A DNA stretch of 41,124 nt, from positions 1 through 41,124 of the forward strand of contig JABWAQ010000019.1 of assembly GCA_013360945.1 (NCBI GenBank), given 5' to 3'. The DNA comes from Candidatus Brocadia sp. (GTDB lineage: Bacteria; Planctomycetota; Brocadiia; Brocadiales; Brocadiaceae). The position numbers and the translations under genes are program-made. Below, one piece after another: positions 24,886 to 32,859 of this stretch (position 1 is its first letter; every line of letters starts with the position of its first letter). The notes below the pieces were generated by a model. It saw nothing but the letters and a program-made list of their open reading frames with translations. It was not told the DNA's origin and did not search any database.

Positions 24886-26073
24886 ATGACACAAGCGATT
24901 ATTTTGGCTGCGGGAAAAAGCACGAGGACATGGCCGCTGACATTAACGAAGCCGAAACCATTACTGAAGGTAATGAACAAGGAGATACTCAAACATAATC
25001 TCGATGCATTGCAGGGATTGGTAAGCGAGGTGATTGTAATCGTAGGGTTTAAAAAGGAGATGATCGTAAACGAGATAGGGCCGAAATATGGGAAATTATC
25101 TATTCACTATAGAGAACAAAAAACACAGCTAGGTACGGGACATGCCGTGAAGTGTGTTGAAGATGTGATTAAAGACAAATTTCTCGTCTTAGGTGGCGAC
25201 GACATCTTTTCCCGGAAAGACATCCAGGCATGCCTTAAACATAAATACGCCGTTTTGGGATGTAAGGTTGAAGACCCAGGCAGATTCGGTGTTTTTGTCT
25301 TGTCAGGCAAAGAGGTGAGAAAGGTCGTTGAAAAACCCCAAACATACGTGTCAGACATAGCGAATACGGGATTATATGTCTTTGATAAAAATGTGTTCAA
25401 ATTTAAGCTAAAAAAAAGTCCGCGGGGAGAATATGAAATCATTGACTATATCAATGAACTTGTTGCAGACGAGAAAGTCGTCTGTGAAGAGGTAAAAGGG
25501 CATTGGTTGTCTGTTGGTTACCCCTGGGATTTAATTCAGGTAAATAACGTTTTAGTCTCTGAAATAAAAAATGAGATAAAGGGAAAAATAGAGAAGAATG
25601 TAGTAGTAAAAGGGAAGATACACGTAGGAAAAGGGACAGTAATCTTATCGGGGACGTACATAGACGGGAATGTTGTTATTGGCGAAAACTGCGTCATAGG
25701 ACCGAACTGCTTTCTAAGAGGAAACACTTCTATCGGTAACAATTGTCATATTGGACAGGCGGTTGAGATAAAAAATAGTATCATTATGGACAAAGCAAAA
25801 GTCCCGCATCTTTCTTATGTTGGAGATAGCGTGGTGGGAGAAAATAGCAATCTGGGCGCTGGCACGATAACGGCTAATTTAAGACACGACAATAAAAATG
25901 TGAAATCTGAAGTAAAAGATAAGCTCATTGATACCGGCAGAAGGAAGCTTGGGGCTATAATCGCCGATGATGTTCATACAGGCATAAATACAACCATCTA
26001 TCCCGGGAGAAAGCTTTGGCCAGGAATAGGCACAGGGCCTGGCGAGATCGTTGATAAAGACAAAAAGGTTTAA
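24886..26073 (+). CDS. glmU: Bifunctional sugar-1-phosphate nucleotidylyltransferase/acetyltransferase, archaeal GlmU type
   Basis: 395 residues. The N-terminal nucleotidylyltransferase Rossmann domain has ILAAGKSTRTWPLTLTKPKP, LGTGHAVKC and VLGGDDIFS. The C-terminal left-handed beta-helix has hexapeptide repeats (NVVIGENCVIGPNCFLRGNT, then SIGNNCHIG) and the acetyltransferase segment LGAGTITANLRHDN. The TKPKPLL signature and the shorter length (canonical bacterial GlmU is about 450) resemble archaeal ST0452-type enzymes. With glmM it should convert glucosamine 1-phosphate to UDP-GlcNAc. I infer translational coupling from the 3-nt gap. Confidence 0.88.
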   Translation: MTQAIILAAGKSTRTWPLTLTKPKPLLKVMNKEILKHNLDALQGLVSEVIVIVGFKKEMIVNEIGPKYGKLSIHYREQKTQLGTGHAVKCVEDVIKDKFLVLGGDDIFSRKDIQACLKHKYAVLGCKVEDPGRFGVFVLSGKEVRKVVEKPQTYVSDIANTGLYVFDKNVFKFKLKKSPRGEYEIIDYINELVADEKVVCEEVKGHWLSVGYPWDLIQVNNVLVSEIKNEIKGKIEKNVVVKGKIHVGKGTVILSGTYIDGNVVIGENCVIGPNCFLRGNTSIGNNCHIGQAVEIKNSIIMDKAKVPHLSYVGDSVVGENSNLGAGTITANLRHDNKNVKSEVKDKLIDTGRRKLGAIIADDVHTGINTTIYPGRKLWPGIGTGPGEIVDKDKKV

Positions 26074-26092
26074 ATAACCAAATGCAGTCAGT

Positions 26093-26120
26093 GCCACCAG
26101 CACAGATGGTGGCGTTTGTA
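26093..26120 (+). terminator. Weak intrinsic terminator after glmM-glmU
   Basis: GCCACCA (26093-26099) pairs with TGGTGGC (26107-26113), followed by the T-rich GTTTGTATTT. The T tract is interrupted, so efficiency is doubtful. Confidence 0.45.
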
Positions 26121-26171
26121 TTTACTCGTTACCAAATTCTTCTGTTTTTTTCAAATCCAACAACATTTTTT

Positions 26172-26696
26172 CTAAACCGCAATTTCCATGCTTATCCTGT
26201 CATAATTCACCGTGGGTGTAGATTCTCTCCGTCCATCTTTCCTCTTTTTCATGCCAATCAACCCCAAGCCTTCCAGTATGTCAATATCGGTCGCAACGTT
26301 CTTAATGTCCCTTTTGGCTAATCTTGCAAGTTCCTGAATACTCCCCGGCTGTTTCTCCCTAATCATGCGAAGCAACTCGATCCTCTTTGGTGTAAGCGCC
26401 TTTCTAAATCCCTCTATGCTCTCAAAGTAAAGTCCCTTTTCAGGTTTAACCTTCTCACCTCGTTCAAGTTTTTTCATAGCCTCTTTTGTATCTTCAAGGA
26501 CATCTTCAAGGCTTTTTATTCCTACTTTCACCCTTTTAATCTTCATGTTTTTAACCCTCCTTATATCGTTATAGAAATCCTCAAAAAGCTTATCTACGTT
26601 TTTAAACGTGTATACTTCCTCTTTGTCTTCATAATGTCTGTGGTCTCCTTTGCCTTCCGCGTTGTCATAACCAATAACCCGCTTGCCTTTCACCAT
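26172..26696 (-). CDS. TumE-like toxin segment fused in frame to an HTH antitoxin-type regulator
   Basis: The frame runs from ATG 26696 (a longer frame to 26729 would overlap the promoter). The first 50 residues (KRVIGYDNAEGKGDHRHY, then YTFKNVDKLFEDFYNDIRRV) match the C-terminal half of TumE-family toxins, whose normal N-terminal half is missing. With no intervening stop, the frame continues into a winged-helix regulator of the type paired with TumE (ESIEGFRKALTPKRIELLRM, ELARLAKRDIKNVATDIDIL, LGLIGMKKR). AAGGAGG lies 7 nt before an internal ATG at MKIKRVKVG (about 26546), so the regulator is probably also made separately. I infer a decayed or rewired toxin-antitoxin locus. A true fusion protein is the alternative. 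Confidence 0.7.
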   Translation of the reverse strand: MVKGKRVIGYDNAEGKGDHRHYEDKEEVYTFKNVDKLFEDFYNDIRRVKNMKIKRVKVGIKSLEDVLEDTKEAMKKLERGEKVKPEKGLYFESIEGFRKALTPKRIELLRMIREKQPGSIQELARLAKRDIKNVATDIDILEGLGLIGMKKRKDGRRESTPTVNYDRISMEIAV

Positions 26697-26729
26697 TGGT
26701 ATAATATACCAAGATAAATTTAAAGTCAA
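26696..26729 (-). promoter_or_regulatory. Promoter with 17-bp palindromic operator for the TumE-HTH gene
   Basis: On the minus strand TTGACT (26729-26724), a 17-nt spacer and TATTAT (26706-26701) form a good promoter. The palindrome TTGGTATATTATACCAA (26712-26696) covers the -10 box and reaches the A of the ATG. Its position fits autorepression by the downstream HTH protein. The ATG is about 5 nt after the -10 box, so the full-length product may come from a leaderless mRNA. Confidence 0.65.
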
Positions 26730-26897
26730 GCGGAGTTAAGCAAATAGTCAGGAAGGAGTACGCCTCTGAATATTCTATACGTAAAGGTCTTGCCATGAGT
26801 TTTTTTGTAGGAAATTTAAGGAGAAAGACAGTTGAGAAGTTATTATAATAGCAACATAAGAAATGCCAACATTTAACATTTAAGACCCTTTTTTTTC

Positions 26898-27118
26898 CAA
26901 AAGATGAGAGAAAAGTTGACTTCTGATGAGGGAAGGCGAAAATATTTATGCGTCAGTATATCATCGAACCAGTCTTTGGGCATTTGAAATTCACTGTGGG
27001 GTATCGAAACTTTCTCTTACGAGGGCTGGAAAAAGTCTGTGCGGAGTTTAAACTGATGTATATTGGATGGAATCTAAAAAAGATGCTAAAACTGGGAATA
27101 AAGCCTGCCACGATATAA
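26898..27118 (+). pseudogene. IS1182-family transposase remnant (C-terminal end, frameshifted)
   Basis: QKMREKLTSDEGRRKYL is read from 26898. A one-base deletion near 26946 then shifts the frame to MRQYIIEPVFGHLKF, TVGYRNFLLRGLEKVCAEF and MYIGWNLKKML, ending at TAA 27116-27118. This is the conserved DDE C-terminal region of IS1182-like transposases, including the EPVFGH...K catalytic-glutamate segment. The rest of the element is absent. The flanking 26730-26897 and 27119-27351 hold no gene. Confidence 0.8.
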
Positions 27119-27351
27119 GGTAATACAAGGAATACAAGCTCTCCTTGGGCAGTTTCATGTACTTTTTCATACGAAAATACAAAAATATGATTTGGATGGA
27201 AAAATCTTAAACGTTTCCTGACTTGTTTATAGATCGCATTTCATTTACGCATGATTTTCTTTGTCTTTTATTCCAATTTATTGGTATATTCTCGGACAGC
27301 CTATTAAGATGGGTGACCCCGTCTCGTTTTGATTGGACTTAATAAACGAAT

Positions 27352-28326
27352 ATGGACCAATTTAAATTTAAAAAATATGTGAAAATTATGAGCCAACACG
27401 CGGCTAAGTTAGACGATGTGGACAAAGAACTTTTTCGGTTAATTAGCAGCGGTATCGGACATAACATTTTTTCTTTTGATGAAAATCAATGGCAAAAGCT
27501 TTTACCAGTACCTGCAGCATTAAGATGGGAACTAATATGGAGAATTAGCCCTGGATTAGCAGATGACGCATTTGGCAAAAACGAGTCCCTAAAGCATAGT
27601 AATCCTTTTTTTGACCCCGAAATTGTAGAGCATAAATTTTGGCAAGAATCTCTCACTAAGTTAAACGAAGAAATAGCAAACATTGAGGGTTTCACTTTGT
27701 TGTCACGTTCTTTTGAAATAGAGATTTCTAAATTTTGGCCATATGCAGACCATGTGAGTTGGAATCAACTGCTTGAACCCGACCTTTACAGAGAAAGTGA
27801 CATAAAGAGAATTCAAGAATATTTATCACGTATTTACCTACGTGGCGAACAAAAACAAGTTATAACCGCCTTAAATAACCATGTAGAAGTAATCTTTTGT
27901 ACCATAGATAATAGTGATTCTATGGAAGAGATCATGACTGATTTCACAGATTCGCTGCTTCCATTATTTGGGCTAGCATACTGTCGCATTCGAGATAGGA
28001 CGATTAATCCAGTTTTAAACCTATTGTCGGATAAAATGGATTATGTAAAGAATATTATTACGCAAAAAATCGTAAATTTAGAAAATATTAACGCTTCAAT
28101 TCATAATGAGCATCAGTTTACAAATCAGCGGACTCTAAATATTCTTAATGCAATGAATCGCGGGTTATCGTGGTGTTATTCGCATCTCAGTGATCAACCA
28201 CTTGAAGGAAGATCAGAGGCATGGGACCGTTTTGTTCAAGAGTTGGTATCGAAGGTAGATCAGAGGCATGAGGAGGTTCATTCAAAAGTGAAAAGTATAA
28301 AGGAGGATGAAGGATGTTGCGAATAG
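27352..28326 (+). CDS. Uncharacterised protein, overlapping partner of a metallophosphoesterase
   Basis: 324 residues, mostly alpha-helical by composition, soluble, with no signal peptide or membrane segment. I recognise no domain. Segments that might be conserved are RWELIWRISPGLADDAFG, SFEIEISKFWPYADHVSW and LSRIYLRGEQKQVI. The C-terminus is very hydrophilic and ends EDEGCCE. It overlaps the start of the phosphoesterase gene by 13 nt, so the two are almost certainly co-translated and functionally linked. The pair sits between an IS1182 remnant and a duplicated block, i.e. in accessory DNA. A defence, toxin/antitoxin or signalling module is possible but not shown. Confidence 0.7.
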   Translation: MDQFKFKKYVKIMSQHAAKLDDVDKELFRLISSGIGHNIFSFDENQWQKLLPVPAALRWELIWRISPGLADDAFGKNESLKHSNPFFDPEIVEHKFWQESLTKLNEEIANIEGFTLLSRSFEIEISKFWPYADHVSWNQLLEPDLYRESDIKRIQEYLSRIYLRGEQKQVITALNNHVEVIFCTIDNSDSMEEIMTDFTDSLLPLFGLAYCRIRDRTINPVLNLLSDKMDYVKNIITQKIVNLENINASIHNEHQFTNQRTLNILNAMNRGLSWCYSHLSDQPLEGRSEAWDRFVQELVSKVDQRHEEVHSKVKSIKEDEGCCE

Positions 28327-29360
28327 TTCACTTATCAGATTTGCACATAAGCGAAGAACCTACGAATTATATTCCATCCAGAATTGCTGGACTTGCTGGA
28401 TCCGAGGTTGATGCTCTTAAAAGACTAAAGAAAGCCGCTAATAAGAAAAAGCAATCGCATAAACTGATTCCACCATCGAATAGCGCACAATGCGTTGTTT
28501 CCGGTGATCTGTCTGCGACAGGGAAACCAGCTGAGTTCTCAAATGCATTGACATTCTTACAGCAACAACTAATAATTGCCGGTGGCCAACTGAATGTTGG
28601 TCTGAGCTATGGAATAAGAAACTTTCATGCTGTTCTTGGTAATCACGATATATGGGGCAGTCGGTCATCGTTGCTTGCATGGTATCTACCAAATAAAAAG
28701 AAGGAAAAGGCACTTCACTCTCTCGGCATCTCTTCTCATCCACGCTGTTGGAAAGTGTTCAAAAAGCAGTCTGATTATGCATGTGTGGGCAGGTTTATTG
28801 CGCGTCTATATTTGCTTGATTCTACGTTACCAGGGCTACGAAATGTGATCGCAAGAGGCCGAGTAGACCAGCGTCAGTTGGACACTCTTAGCGAGATGGT
28901 GGCCAAAGACGAGATGAAAGATAGCAAGTCTAATTATAAATGCTGTTTGCGTATTGCTGTGCTGCACCACCCCATTTCACCAATTGAGCGGCACAAGTTT
29001 AAAATGTTTTTGGAGAATCAGCTAGAACTAGAAACCAAGCTAAAGGATTTAAAATTTGGTATGGTACTCTGTGGACATGAGCATAAATGTAAAATATCGC
29101 CACTCAGTTCTTCTGGAATTTACCAATGCATGAGCGGTAGTGCGACTCAGACTACCCGAGAGCGTAAAGACAACAGCTTCTACGTGTATGACATCGAAGA
29201 CGATAGCAACTGTCCTAATCCCGAGGCAATTGTGCGTATCACACGTTACGAGAGGGTGGGAACTCAAGGGGTTGAATTCTCACCTATTGAAGAACCACCC
29301 ATTAAACCATTATTAGCGCAAAATGAAACAGAAACAAAGACGTCAGAACTTGATTATTGA
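28314..29360 (+). CDS. Calcineurin-like metallophosphoesterase
   Basis: 348 residues with the complete di-metal phosphoesterase motif series: DLHIS (D9, H11), SGDLSATG, LGNHDIWG, LHHP and CGHEHKC. It is expected to hydrolyse a phosphomonoester or phosphodiester (cyclic nucleotide, nucleic acid or phosphoprotein); the substrate is unknown. The start is supported by GGAGG shortly upstream, inside the end of the previous gene. An insertion of about 40 residues rich in Lys (LKRLKKAANKKKQSHKL) between the first two motifs is unusual and could contact nucleic acid or the partner protein. The C-terminal 50 residues are hydrophilic and lie outside the catalytic fold. Confidence 0.9.
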   Translation: MLRIVHLSDLHISEEPTNYIPSRIAGLAGSEVDALKRLKKAANKKKQSHKLIPPSNSAQCVVSGDLSATGKPAEFSNALTFLQQQLIIAGGQLNVGLSYGIRNFHAVLGNHDIWGSRSSLLAWYLPNKKKEKALHSLGISSHPRCWKVFKKQSDYACVGRFIARLYLLDSTLPGLRNVIARGRVDQRQLDTLSEMVAKDEMKDSKSNYKCCLRIAVLHHPISPIERHKFKMFLENQLELETKLKDLKFGMVLCGHEHKCKISPLSSSGIYQCMSGSATQTTRERKDNSFYVYDIEDDSNCPNPEAIVRITRYERVGTQGVEFSPIEEPPIKPLLAQNETETKTSELDY

Positions 29361-29409
29361 ATATGATTTACAATGCCAACGGATGTTCCTTAGCAAGGAA
29401 GGAATATGG

Positions 29410-29690
29410 TCTTAAATATTATGCAATTGTTTCTTTAAGTCTGTTATCTTATCACACAGGCTTTTATTCCGCATGAGTTCTGTATTGATCTGATTATAGA
29501 TCATGGTAATCGCCACTCCTGATATACTACCGAAAATTACACTAAGATACCTACTTGGTACCCCGCTCAGGTCTCTGCCAGGATACATTGCAATTGCCCG
29601 CGCCTTGTTATCCCAAAATACGACAATACGGTCTCTGTAATAAGCCATTCGGGTTTTCTATTTTTTCTGTAAATACAGGATAACTACTCC
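29410..29690. repeat. 281-bp duplicated block, copy 1
   Basis: From TCTTAAATATTATGCAATTG to AGGATAACTACTCC. The same block, equal in length and in the same orientation with only scattered substitutions, lies at 34945-35225. Each copy contains one 78-codon minus-strand ORF and its short flanks. Confidence 0.9.
29412..29648 (-). CDS. Small protein of a duplicated 78-aa family, copy 1
   Basis: 78 residues. The N-terminal half looks like beta-strands (MAYYRDRIVVFWDNKARAI), the centre is moderately hydrophobic (SVIFGSISGVAITMIY, possibly a single membrane segment), and a charged helix ends it (NKSLCDKITDLKKQLHNI). Copy 2 at 34947-35183 differs at about seven residues with no indels, which suggests the frame is maintained. 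There is no Shine-Dalgarno before the ATG, and the family is not recognised. It could be a genuine small gene or the cargo of a mobile repeat. Confidence 0.5.
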   Translation of the reverse strand: MAYYRDRIVVFWDNKARAIAMYPGRDLSGVPSRYLSVIFGSISGVAITMIYNQINTELMRNKSLCDKITDLKKQLHNI

Positions 29691-30093
29691 CTGAATACTG
29701 TATTTAGACTTTTACGACTGCAGGCACTTCGATGCATTACAATAAATTTTCATTTTCTGTTTTGTACTGTGTTCGGTATTGCCTGCTGCAATAGCCTCTT
29801 TTCCCTAACTGAAGCAGAATGCAGCCTCCATTAACGTATGTACGCTGGCCCGGGATGTTACGTTATTTACGTAATACAATACCCGCAATAACGTATTCTT
29901 TATGGACTCCGTGAACAATTTTTGGTATTTTTCATTTCATGCGTGAATTATCATATTAACAGGTTATCCACTCCAAAACGGGCATGCTTACATCTGCAGC
30001 ATCAGGATGTATTCAGGCCCAAATAGTTTCGCTAAAATCCCGGATACTTTTTCGAGAGTACAAACAACAGATGATTATTAAGGAGATGATGTT
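29691..30093. other. Gap upstream of tex without a recognisable gene
   Basis: No open frame of note on either strand. There are small AT-rich inverted repeats (ACGTTATTTACGT near 29860) but no terminator, repeat-family member or tRNA. AAGGAG about 9 nt before 30094 is the tex ribosome binding site. Confidence 0.5.
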
Positions 30094-32271
30094 ATGAGCA
30101 ATGAACATATTGTAAAGATTGCTAAAGAGCTCAATCTAACGACAAAACAAGTTTTGACAACTGCTACACTACTGGGGGAAGGCGCTACGGTACCCTTCAT
30201 CGCCCGATATAGAAAGGAAGCCACCGGTTCTCTAGATGAAATCGCCATTACAACGATCCGCGACCGGATCGATCAACTCCGGGAACTGGACAAACGGCGT
30301 GAAGCCATTCTTAAATCTCTGGAGGAGAGAGGACTACTTTCAGACGAACTGAAGGAAAATATTTTTGCAGCAGAAACCATGGCAGTACTGGAGGATATCT
30401 ATCTGCCTTATCGGCCCAAGCGGCGTACCAGAGCTACCATTGCCCGGGAAAAGGGGCTGGAACCTTTGGCCCAACGTATCTTTACCCAGGATGACATCGA
30501 TCCTCTTGCAGCCGCAGAAGCCTTTCTCAATGCGGAAAGAGGGGTTGACTCCGTCGGGGATGCCCTCGGAGGCGCCCGGGATATTATTGCAGAATGGGTT
30601 AATGAGGATCAAAATGCACGGGCGAAGATTCGTGAACTTTTTGTCACAAAAGGCATATTCAGAACAAAGATACTTTCAGGCAAGGAAGACGAGGGAATTA
30701 AGTATAAAGACTATTTTGATTGGGAAGAGCCCGTATCAACATCTCCGTCCCATAGAATTTTAGCGATGAGGCGTGGTGAAAAAGAGGGATTTTTGAGTTT
30801 GCGGGTATCCCCTCCCGAAGAAGATGCCCTTGCTATCCTTGAGTCACTCTTTGTGAAAGGAGAGGGTACTGCCGCTCAGCAAGTCAAGACTGCTGTACAC
30901 GATTGCTACAAAAGGCTTCTGTCCATATCTATGGAAACAGAGATACGCCTGGATACAAAGAGAAAGGCGGATGAAGAAGCAATCAGGGTCTTTGTTGAAA
31001 ATCTCCGGCAACTCTTGCTTGCACCGCCGCTGGGTCAAAAAAACGTCCTTGCCATCGACCCGGGGTTTCGCACGGGATGTAAGGTGGTCTGTATGGACAG
31101 ACAGGGCAAACTGCTCCATACCGATACCATATACCCTCATCAGTCCGGGGAAAATTCATCTGAAGCAGCCGAAAAGCTTCTTAGCCTCTGCGACCGGTTT
31201 GATGTGGAGACTATTGCAATAGGAAACGGCACTGCGGGAAGGGAAACCGAGGCGTTTGTCAAAACGCTCGACCTGCATAAAAAGATTCTGATCGTCATGG
31301 TAAATGAAAGCGGGGCATCCGTCTATTCTGCATCGGATGTCGCCCGAGAAGAATTTCCTGATCAGGATGTGACCGTGCGCGGGGCTGTGTCTATCGGCAG
31401 GCGGCTTATGGATCCCCTGGCTGAACTGGTGAAAATAGACCCCAAATCCATAGGTGTGGGACAATACCAGCACGACGTGGATCAAGGGGTCTTAAAACGC
31501 AGTTTGGATGACGTGGTTATCAGTTGTGTGAATCTCGTTGGCGTCGAGGTCAACACGGCAAGTAAGCAACTGCTCATGTATGTATCAGGACTTGGGCCTC
31601 AGCTTGCCGGAAATATCGTTGAATACCGGAATGAACACGGCCCATTTCGATCCAGAGAGGAACTGAAAAATGTCAGTAAATTAGGGCCGAGGGCATTTGA
31701 ACAGGCGGCAGGTTTCCTGCGCATCAGGGATGGGGAAAACCCGCTTGACAGAAGCGCTGTTCATCCGGAAAGCTATTATATTGTCGATACCATGGCAAGA
31801 GATATGGGGTGCTCGGTACTTGATTTAATACAAAATGAGAATCTCTGGAACAGGATAGACCTCGTAAAATATGTAAAAGACACGGTGGGCTTGCCCACGC
31901 TCAACGATATAATGCAGGAATTGGCCAAACCAGGCCGCGACCCGCGCAGGGAGTTTGAAGTATTTAGTTTTACCAAGGGGATAGAAAAAATCGAGGACGT
32001 TACTCCGGGCATGAAACTCCCCGGTGTGGTGACCAACATAACCGCATTTGGCGCCTTTGTCGATATCGGGGTTCATCAGGACGGATTGGTACACATAAGC
32101 CAGCTTTCAGATCGCTTTGTAAAAAATCCCAGCGAGGTGGTTAAAGTTCATCAGAAAGTGGATGTTACCGTACTGGATGTGGACCTGAAAAGGAAGCGGA
32201 TTTCTCTTTCTCTGAAAAAACAACCGGAAGCAAACAGAGAGCGAAACAACACAGAGATTCATAAAGAGTAG
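30094..32271 (+). CDS. tex: Tex-family RNA-binding transcription accessory protein
   Basis: 725 residues with the full Tex order: N-terminal helical domain (TVPFIARYRKEATGSLDE), YqgF/RNase H-like domain (VLAIDPGFRTGCKVVCMD), helix-hairpin-helix region (VNTASKQLLMYVSGLGPQLA, then FRSREELKNVSKLGPRAFEQ) and C-terminal S1 RNA-binding domain (GVVTNITAFGAFVDIGVHQD). Tex is a conserved nucleic-acid-binding factor connected to transcription and RNA turnover. Length and motifs are normal. It stands alone, with repeat DNA downstream. Confidence 0.97.
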   Translation: MSNEHIVKIAKELNLTTKQVLTTATLLGEGATVPFIARYRKEATGSLDEIAITTIRDRIDQLRELDKRREAILKSLEERGLLSDELKENIFAAETMAVLEDIYLPYRPKRRTRATIAREKGLEPLAQRIFTQDDIDPLAAAEAFLNAERGVDSVGDALGGARDIIAEWVNEDQNARAKIRELFVTKGIFRTKILSGKEDEGIKYKDYFDWEEPVSTSPSHRILAMRRGEKEGFLSLRVSPPEEDALAILESLFVKGEGTAAQQVKTAVHDCYKRLLSISMETEIRLDTKRKADEEAIRVFVENLRQLLLAPPLGQKNVLAIDPGFRTGCKVVCMDRQGKLLHTDTIYPHQSGENSSEAAEKLLSLCDRFDVETIAIGNGTAGRETEAFVKTLDLHKKILIVMVNESGASVYSASDVAREEFPDQDVTVRGAVSIGRRLMDPLAELVKIDPKSIGVGQYQHDVDQGVLKRSLDDVVISCVNLVGVEVNTASKQLLMYVSGLGPQLAGNIVEYRNEHGPFRSREELKNVSKLGPRAFEQAAGFLRIRDGENPLDRSAVHPESYYIVDTMARDMGCSVLDLIQNENLWNRIDLVKYVKDTVGLPTLNDIMQELAKPGRDPRREFEVFSFTKGIEKIEDVTPGMKLPGVVTNITAFGAFVDIGVHQDGLVHISQLSDRFVKNPSEVVKVHQKVDVTVLDVDLKRKRISLSLKKQPEANRERNNTEIHKE

Positions 32272-32309
32272 ATATTCTTTATTTTTAAATGGATGCTCCA
32301 CGAATAGTT

Positions 32310-32454
32310 TAATGTACGGGAATTTCAAACTTCTCTGCTACTGCCTTACACACCCCCAACCCCCTCTCAAGAGGGGACTTCTTTAGTCCCCTCCTGGGAG
32401 GGGATTCAGGGGTGGGTTTAACCTTATAATAAAAAGTTGCCGAAGGCCTAATTA
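32310..32454. repeat. MITE-like palindromic repeat, copy D (inverted)
   Basis: Reading minus, it begins TTAATTAGGCCTTCGGCAAC, as copy A does. It has a core of CCCACCCCTGAATCCCCTCC, AGGAGGGGACTAAAG and GTCCCCTCTTGAGAGGGGGT, and ends TTTGAAATTCCCGTACATT, like the right end of copies B and C. It lies just downstream of tex. Confidence 0.7.
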
Positions 32455-32561
32455 ACGGAAGTATTACCTCCTTACTATTCAGCGCACATTCGCTCACAAT
32501 CACTACGAGTGAACGAAATGTTGATTCTGTAATCCCGAAGTGATAACATGATTATAGCCTA

Positions 32562-32680
32562 GCGCGGCTTTGCCGCAACCAAAATACATGGTTAAAGAAA
32601 CAACCCCCTAAGTCCCCCTTTACTAAGGGGGATTTCGGAGTTCCCCCTTAGAAAACTAGGGGGGTGAAGGGGGTTGTGAA
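32562..32680. repeat. Two further repeats upstream of the mtoX-like gene
   Basis: GCGCGGCTTTGCCGCAACCA followed by AAATACATG (about 32562-32590) recurs inverted near 36089-36120. Then ACAACCCCCTAAGTCCCCC (from 32600) to AGGGGGTTGT (about 32677) encloses inner CCCCC/GGGGG hairpins, the same outer ends as copies B and C. The rest of 32272-32859 shows no gene. Confidence 0.6.
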
Positions 32681-32859
32681 AAACTTGCTAAAAAAGAAAG
32701 ATTTTACACGGTAATACTATATTGTCAGGTAATTACGGTTAACCCCGGTGTGATATGGTGTCGTTCTTTTTCGCTTTATTTCACTCCTTGCGGGGTTTAA
32801 TTTTTCAGTGAAACGTAATTGAATTCATTTCCTTTATGCACTTATCTGAGGAGGAAGCC

